A program made the translations under genes and the position numbers. The notes under the pieces are model-generated. The model was given only the letters and a program-made list of their open reading frames with translations, was not told the origin of the DNA and made no database searches. Shown in pieces: positions 54,621 to 57,002 of a DNA stretch of 57,002 bases. The number at the start of each line of letters is the position of its first letter. The stretch's first letter is position 1. This DNA comes from Kiloniella sp. (lineage in GTDB: Bacteria; Pseudomonadota; Alphaproteobacteria; UBA7985): assembly GCA_002690455.1 (NCBI GenBank), contig NZET01000022.1, positions 93,665 to 150,666 of the forward strand, written 5' to 3'.

Positions 54621-55657
54621 TGCAGGGACAGCCGACGGGCGCGGGGATCGAAGACCTACTGGGCGAAAAATTGTTCCTGCTGGCTGACGGGGCGACCGGT
54701 ACCAATCTGTTTGCCATGGGATTGGAGAGTGGTGAGGCGCCTGAGTCCTGGGTGCTTCAGCATTCTGATCGTGTTCAGGCGCTGCACCAGTCCTTTGTAG
54801 ATGCAGGCAGCGACCTGTTTCTTACCAACACCTTTGGCGGTACACGGCATCGGCTGAAGCTTCACGGCTTGGATGCTCAAGTCGGTTCGCTCAATCGTCG
54901 GGCAGCGCAGCTCGCACGAGAGGTGGCGGACAAGTCCGGTCGGCAGGTCATCGTCGCCGGCTCCGTCGGGCCCACTGGGGAAATCCTCGCCCCGCTGGGC
55001 AAGCTCGACCGTGCTGATGCGATCGCCAGCTTTGCTGAGCAGATCGAGGGTCTGGTCGAGGGTGGGATCGATCTGGTCTGGATCGAGACGATTTCTGCAC
55101 CCGACGAACTCGAAGCAGCGGTCGAGGCGGCTCGGGGGTTTGATATTCCTGTGTGCGCCACGATGAGTTTTGACAGTGCCGGGCGCACCATGATGGGCCT
55201 GACCCCGCGAGCTTTTGCCGGGCTGGCGGCCGACTTTCGCCTCGATGGCTTTGGCGCCAACTGCGGCGTGGGTGCAGCGGATCTCATGAGTTCTGTGCTG
55301 GGGTTCATGGATGCTGCGCCGGCCTGTCCCGTGATTGCTAAAGCAAACTGTGGCATCCCCCGCTACCAGGACGGGGCGATCGTCTACAGTGGGACGGTCG
55401 CCCAGATGTCGGCCTACGCCCTTCTCGCCAGGGCCGCGGGTGCCCGGATCATTGGCGGATGCTGTGGCACCAAGCCCGAGCATATCGCCGCGATGCGTAA
55501 GGCCCTGGATCGCAACAACAAGCCAGATTTTCGCGTGCTTGCGATCGAGATGGCTTTGGGTGAAATGTCCGACGGTGCGCGGCGAATCGCTACGGGACAG
55601 GATGAGCTTCAGGCTTCCTCCCGGAGAAGCGGGGCCGCGCGCCGGCGCCGCGGCTGA
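54584..55657 (+). CDS. bmt: Betaine/homocysteine S-methyltransferase family protein
   Basis: 357 residues. LLADGATGTNLFAMGL at the start, LFLTNTFGGTRHRL, then the zinc ligands in GANCGVGAADL (Cys) and GGCCGTKPEHI (two Cys) are the BHMT / MetH-N signature. It transfers a methyl group from betaine or a related donor to homocysteine, giving methionine. The first ~14 residues are a Ser/Thr/Met repeat encoded by GAGCAC-like units, and the end is an Arg-rich tail (RRSGAARRRRG). The ATG at 54584 is chosen as the first start near the domain. The exact methyl donor is unproved. Confidence 0.85.
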   Translation: MSTSMSASTSTSLQGQPTGAGIEDLLGEKLFLLADGATGTNLFAMGLESGEAPESWVLQHSDRVQALHQSFVDAGSDLFLTNTFGGTRHRLKLHGLDAQVGSLNRRAAQLAREVADKSGRQVIVAGSVGPTGEILAPLGKLDRADAIASFAEQIEGLVEGGIDLVWIETISAPDELEAAVEAARGFDIPVCATMSFDSAGRTMMGLTPRAFAGLAADFRLDGFGANCGVGAADLMSSVLGFMDAAPACPVIAKANCGIPRYQDGAIVYSGTVAQMSAYALLARAAGARIIGGCCGTKPEHIAAMRKALDRNNKPDFRVLAIEMALGEMSDGARRIATGQDELQASSRRSGAARRRRG

Positions 55658-55673
55658 CCGGAACGTAGACCCC

Positions 55674-56738
55674 GTGCAGGAACCAACACCGGTTGAGCAG
55701 CTCGATGCGCTATGGTCACAGGAGGGACGCCTGGCAACGCTTGCGGCCGTCATGATGGCGTATGCGCGCACGCTCGGTCCAGTGGGTCATGGTTCGACGG
55801 AGCCGGTTACGCCTGACACACGCGATGGGAGGCACAGGCGCGAAGATAGTCTGAGCGACAATCGCGAGAATCATCCAGACCTCGTCCACGTGCGCGCGGA
55901 TGACGACGATAATGCGGCCAGCATTCTTGCTTGTGCAGAGGCGCTAGAGGCTGCTCTTTGTTCCGAAGATTTCGATTTCGAACTGGCTTTGGCTGAGCTG
56001 AGCACTCGTCGAGCGCATCTCATCCTGCTGGAACAGGCTGGAATGCACGTTGCTGAAGGCGTTGATACGGGGCTCGTGACGCTTCTCGATGATCCAAGCC
56101 TCTATGACACAGCACTCATGTTGATATGCCAGGATAGTCTCGGCCTCCTGGTGGCGGAATGGGGGAGGGTAACCGAGGGGCTTTTGACGTTGGTTGAAGT
56201 GCACCAGCTGGATGCTGCGGGTTTAGCTCTGGCGCAACACCTCCAGGCCGCGTTGCAAGGGCAGATGGTGCTTTCGGCGACACGGGATGCTTTGCCATGC
56301 CAAATGCCAGCGGGCGTGGTGTCTGCAGGGGCGTTGGCCGAGGAACTGGGCTTGCAGGTTCCCGATCTTCCATGGTCCGTCGATCCTTGGCCTTTGACAG
56401 ACATCGCGACGGCGCTCGCCAGCGCGGGGCCAATGCTGAATGCTTTGGGCGGGGGTGACGGAAACGGGGCGATGCTGCGTCAGGCGGTGGAGAACCTCTT
56501 CGACGCGACGGCGAAAGGAGAGGGCGCTCCCTTTGGTCGAGCTGTTGAAGAAGGGCTGGGGCAATCTTTTGCGGTGGCACTTGAACGCGTGCTTGCCGTC
56601 AATAAGGTTCTGGATCGATGGGAAAAGCCTGCTTTCGTGCCAGGCGCGCTGACAGCTGAACAGCATGGACTGGTACAGGGAGCGTTGGCCCGTGCGCGGG
56701 CTCTGCTTGAATTGGTGGGAGAGGGGGAGGCGGGCTGA
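55674..56738 (+). CDS. Hypothetical protein, unrecognised
   Basis: 354 residues from GTG at 55674. It is acidic and mostly helical by composition, with an early loop RADDDDNAASILAC and long Ala/Leu-rich stretches such as LAQHLQAALQGQMVL and ALARARALLELV. No domain, signal peptide or membrane span is evident. ATG at 55602 would overlap the methyltransferase gene by 56 bp and adds residues that look like a frame shadow, so GTG is preferred with moderate confidence. It follows the methyltransferase with 16 bp between and may be cotranscribed. Confidence 0.65.
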   Translation: MQEPTPVEQLDALWSQEGRLATLAAVMMAYARTLGPVGHGSTEPVTPDTRDGRHRREDSLSDNRENHPDLVHVRADDDDNAASILACAEALEAALCSEDFDFELALAELSTRRAHLILLEQAGMHVAEGVDTGLVTLLDDPSLYDTALMLICQDSLGLLVAEWGRVTEGLLTLVEVHQLDAAGLALAQHLQAALQGQMVLSATRDALPCQMPAGVVSAGALAEELGLQVPDLPWSVDPWPLTDIATALASAGPMLNALGGGDGNGAMLRQAVENLFDATAKGEGAPFGRAVEEGLGQSFAVALERVLAVNKVLDRWEKPAFVPGALTAEQHGLVQGALARARALLELVGEGEAG

Positions 56739-56780
56739 GATTCTTACTTGACCTCGTTGTCTTTCAGGTGAGCTTCAGAG

Positions 56781-56831
56781 TGCGCGACGCCTTGTCGAAG
56801 ACCGCGAAGCGGTCGAGACAAGGCCGGCGCA
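56781..56831 (+). repeat. Palindromic element, type C (same apex, different stems)
   Basis: TGCGC / GCGCA outer stem, GCCTTGTC / GACAAGGC middle stem and GACCGC / GCGGTC inner stem closed by GAA. It shares the central CCGCGAAGCGG with types A and B but none of the middle stem sequence. Confidence 0.8.
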
Positions 56832-56884
56832 ACCATTCCCAGATAAAACTTAGCGCAGCGCGTGTTGATTGAAAAGCTCGCGTG

Positions 56885-56933
56885 GCGCGCTCGATTTGAC
56901 GCCGCTTCGCGGCTTACAAATCTCCCACGCGCA
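56885..56933 (-). repeat. Palindromic element, type A copy 3 (inverted)
   Basis: A perfect 49-bp reverse complement of copy 1 (13692-13740). It lies 53 bp after the type C element in the opposite orientation, in the gap beyond the last gene. Confidence 0.93.
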
Positions 56934-56943
56934 GTGAATCGGA

Positions 56944-56966
56944 CACGCCGGGCTAAGCCCGGCGTG
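56944..56966. repeat. Perfect GC-rich hairpin
   Basis: CACGCCGGGC pairs fully with GCCCGGCGTG around TAA. It follows the type A copy by 10 bp but has a different apex, so it is a third kind of palindrome in this gap; it could act as a terminator. Confidence 0.75.
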
Positions 56967-57002
56967 ACGCTGTCTCGCATTTACGGAGTTGCGCGGGGGC
57001 GG

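Noticed and set aside
56744-56980. 78-codon minus-strand frame at the right end
   Set aside because: It runs through three palindromic repeats and lacks a ribosome-binding site; repeat-derived.

Overview
This 57 kb window is chromosomal DNA of an alphaproteobacterium, probably of Rhodospirillales type. It has high G+C and long runs of closely packed genes. The placement rests on gene order: a tldD / coxB divergon heading a ctaC-ctaD-ctaB-small protein-ctaG-ctaE-surf1 cluster that runs into thrC and an M16 peptidase; rph-rdgB-hemW-rsmI-yraN-gshB; hrcA-grpE-dnaK-dnaJ; leuB-asd; and a cysG-DUF2849-cysI-DUF934 sulfite-reduction operon. I cannot name the genus. No rRNA, CRISPR array, transposase, integrase or phage gene was seen.

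Layout. 1-4119 (minus): assimilatory sulfur operon with siroheme synthase, DUF2849 protein, sulfite reductase, a DUF934-rhodanese fusion and the start of a ferredoxin-NADP reductase. 4316-9615: HU protein, a small DUF3764-like protein, GNAT acetyltransferase, secreted alpha/beta hydrolase, OYE-family oxidoreductase and a bacterial pentameric ligand-gated ion channel. 9805-9878: tRNA-Arg(CCT). 9974-17343: prolyl aminopeptidase, PmbA, KDO transferase, XseA, TadA and TldD. 17595-28167: the aa3-type cytochrome oxidase cluster, M32 carboxypeptidase, threonine synthase and M16 peptidase. 28199-32645: a DUF4170-DUF4170-DUF1737 fusion, AlgH, ScsB/DsbD-type membrane thiol reductase and peroxiredoxin. 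32869-43862 (minus): a nearly uninterrupted run of rnhA, ispH, yifB, MFS transporter, gshB, SirB1-like, yraN, rsmI, hemW, rdgB, rph and a TauD-type dioxygenase. 43970-49217: the heat-shock cluster. 49283-56738: DUF962, a membrane-anchored SRPBCC-like protein, asd, leuB, a frameshifted SH3-domain gene, a lipoprotein, a betaine/homocysteine methyltransferase and an unknown gene.

How the genes work together. The left operon makes siroheme and uses it to reduce sulfite, with a flavoprotein as the likely electron supplier. The cox cluster encodes the three core oxidase subunits plus heme O synthesis (CtaB), copper delivery (CtaG) and assembly (SURF1). HrcA, GrpE, DnaK and DnaJ form the Hsp70 system; dnaK has a good RpoH-type promoter, and hrcA has a promoter placed so that its mRNA may be leaderless. 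TldD and PmbA, the two subunits of one heterodimeric protease, lie about 3.5 kb apart.

Most interesting signals: (1) a prokaryotic Cys-loop-type receptor channel; (2) a family of at least five dispersed palindromes at gene ends. All share the apex CCGCGAAGCGG, which contains the very stable DNA mini-hairpin GCGAAGC, while the surrounding stems differ but stay paired; (3) a density of short tandem repeats beside or inside genes, one of which, a 5-bp repeat, accounts for a frameshift; (4) unusual domain architectures in the sulfite operon (DUF934-rhodanese, siroheme synthase with a truncated methyltransferase half) and in a DUF4170-DUF4170-DUF1737 protein.
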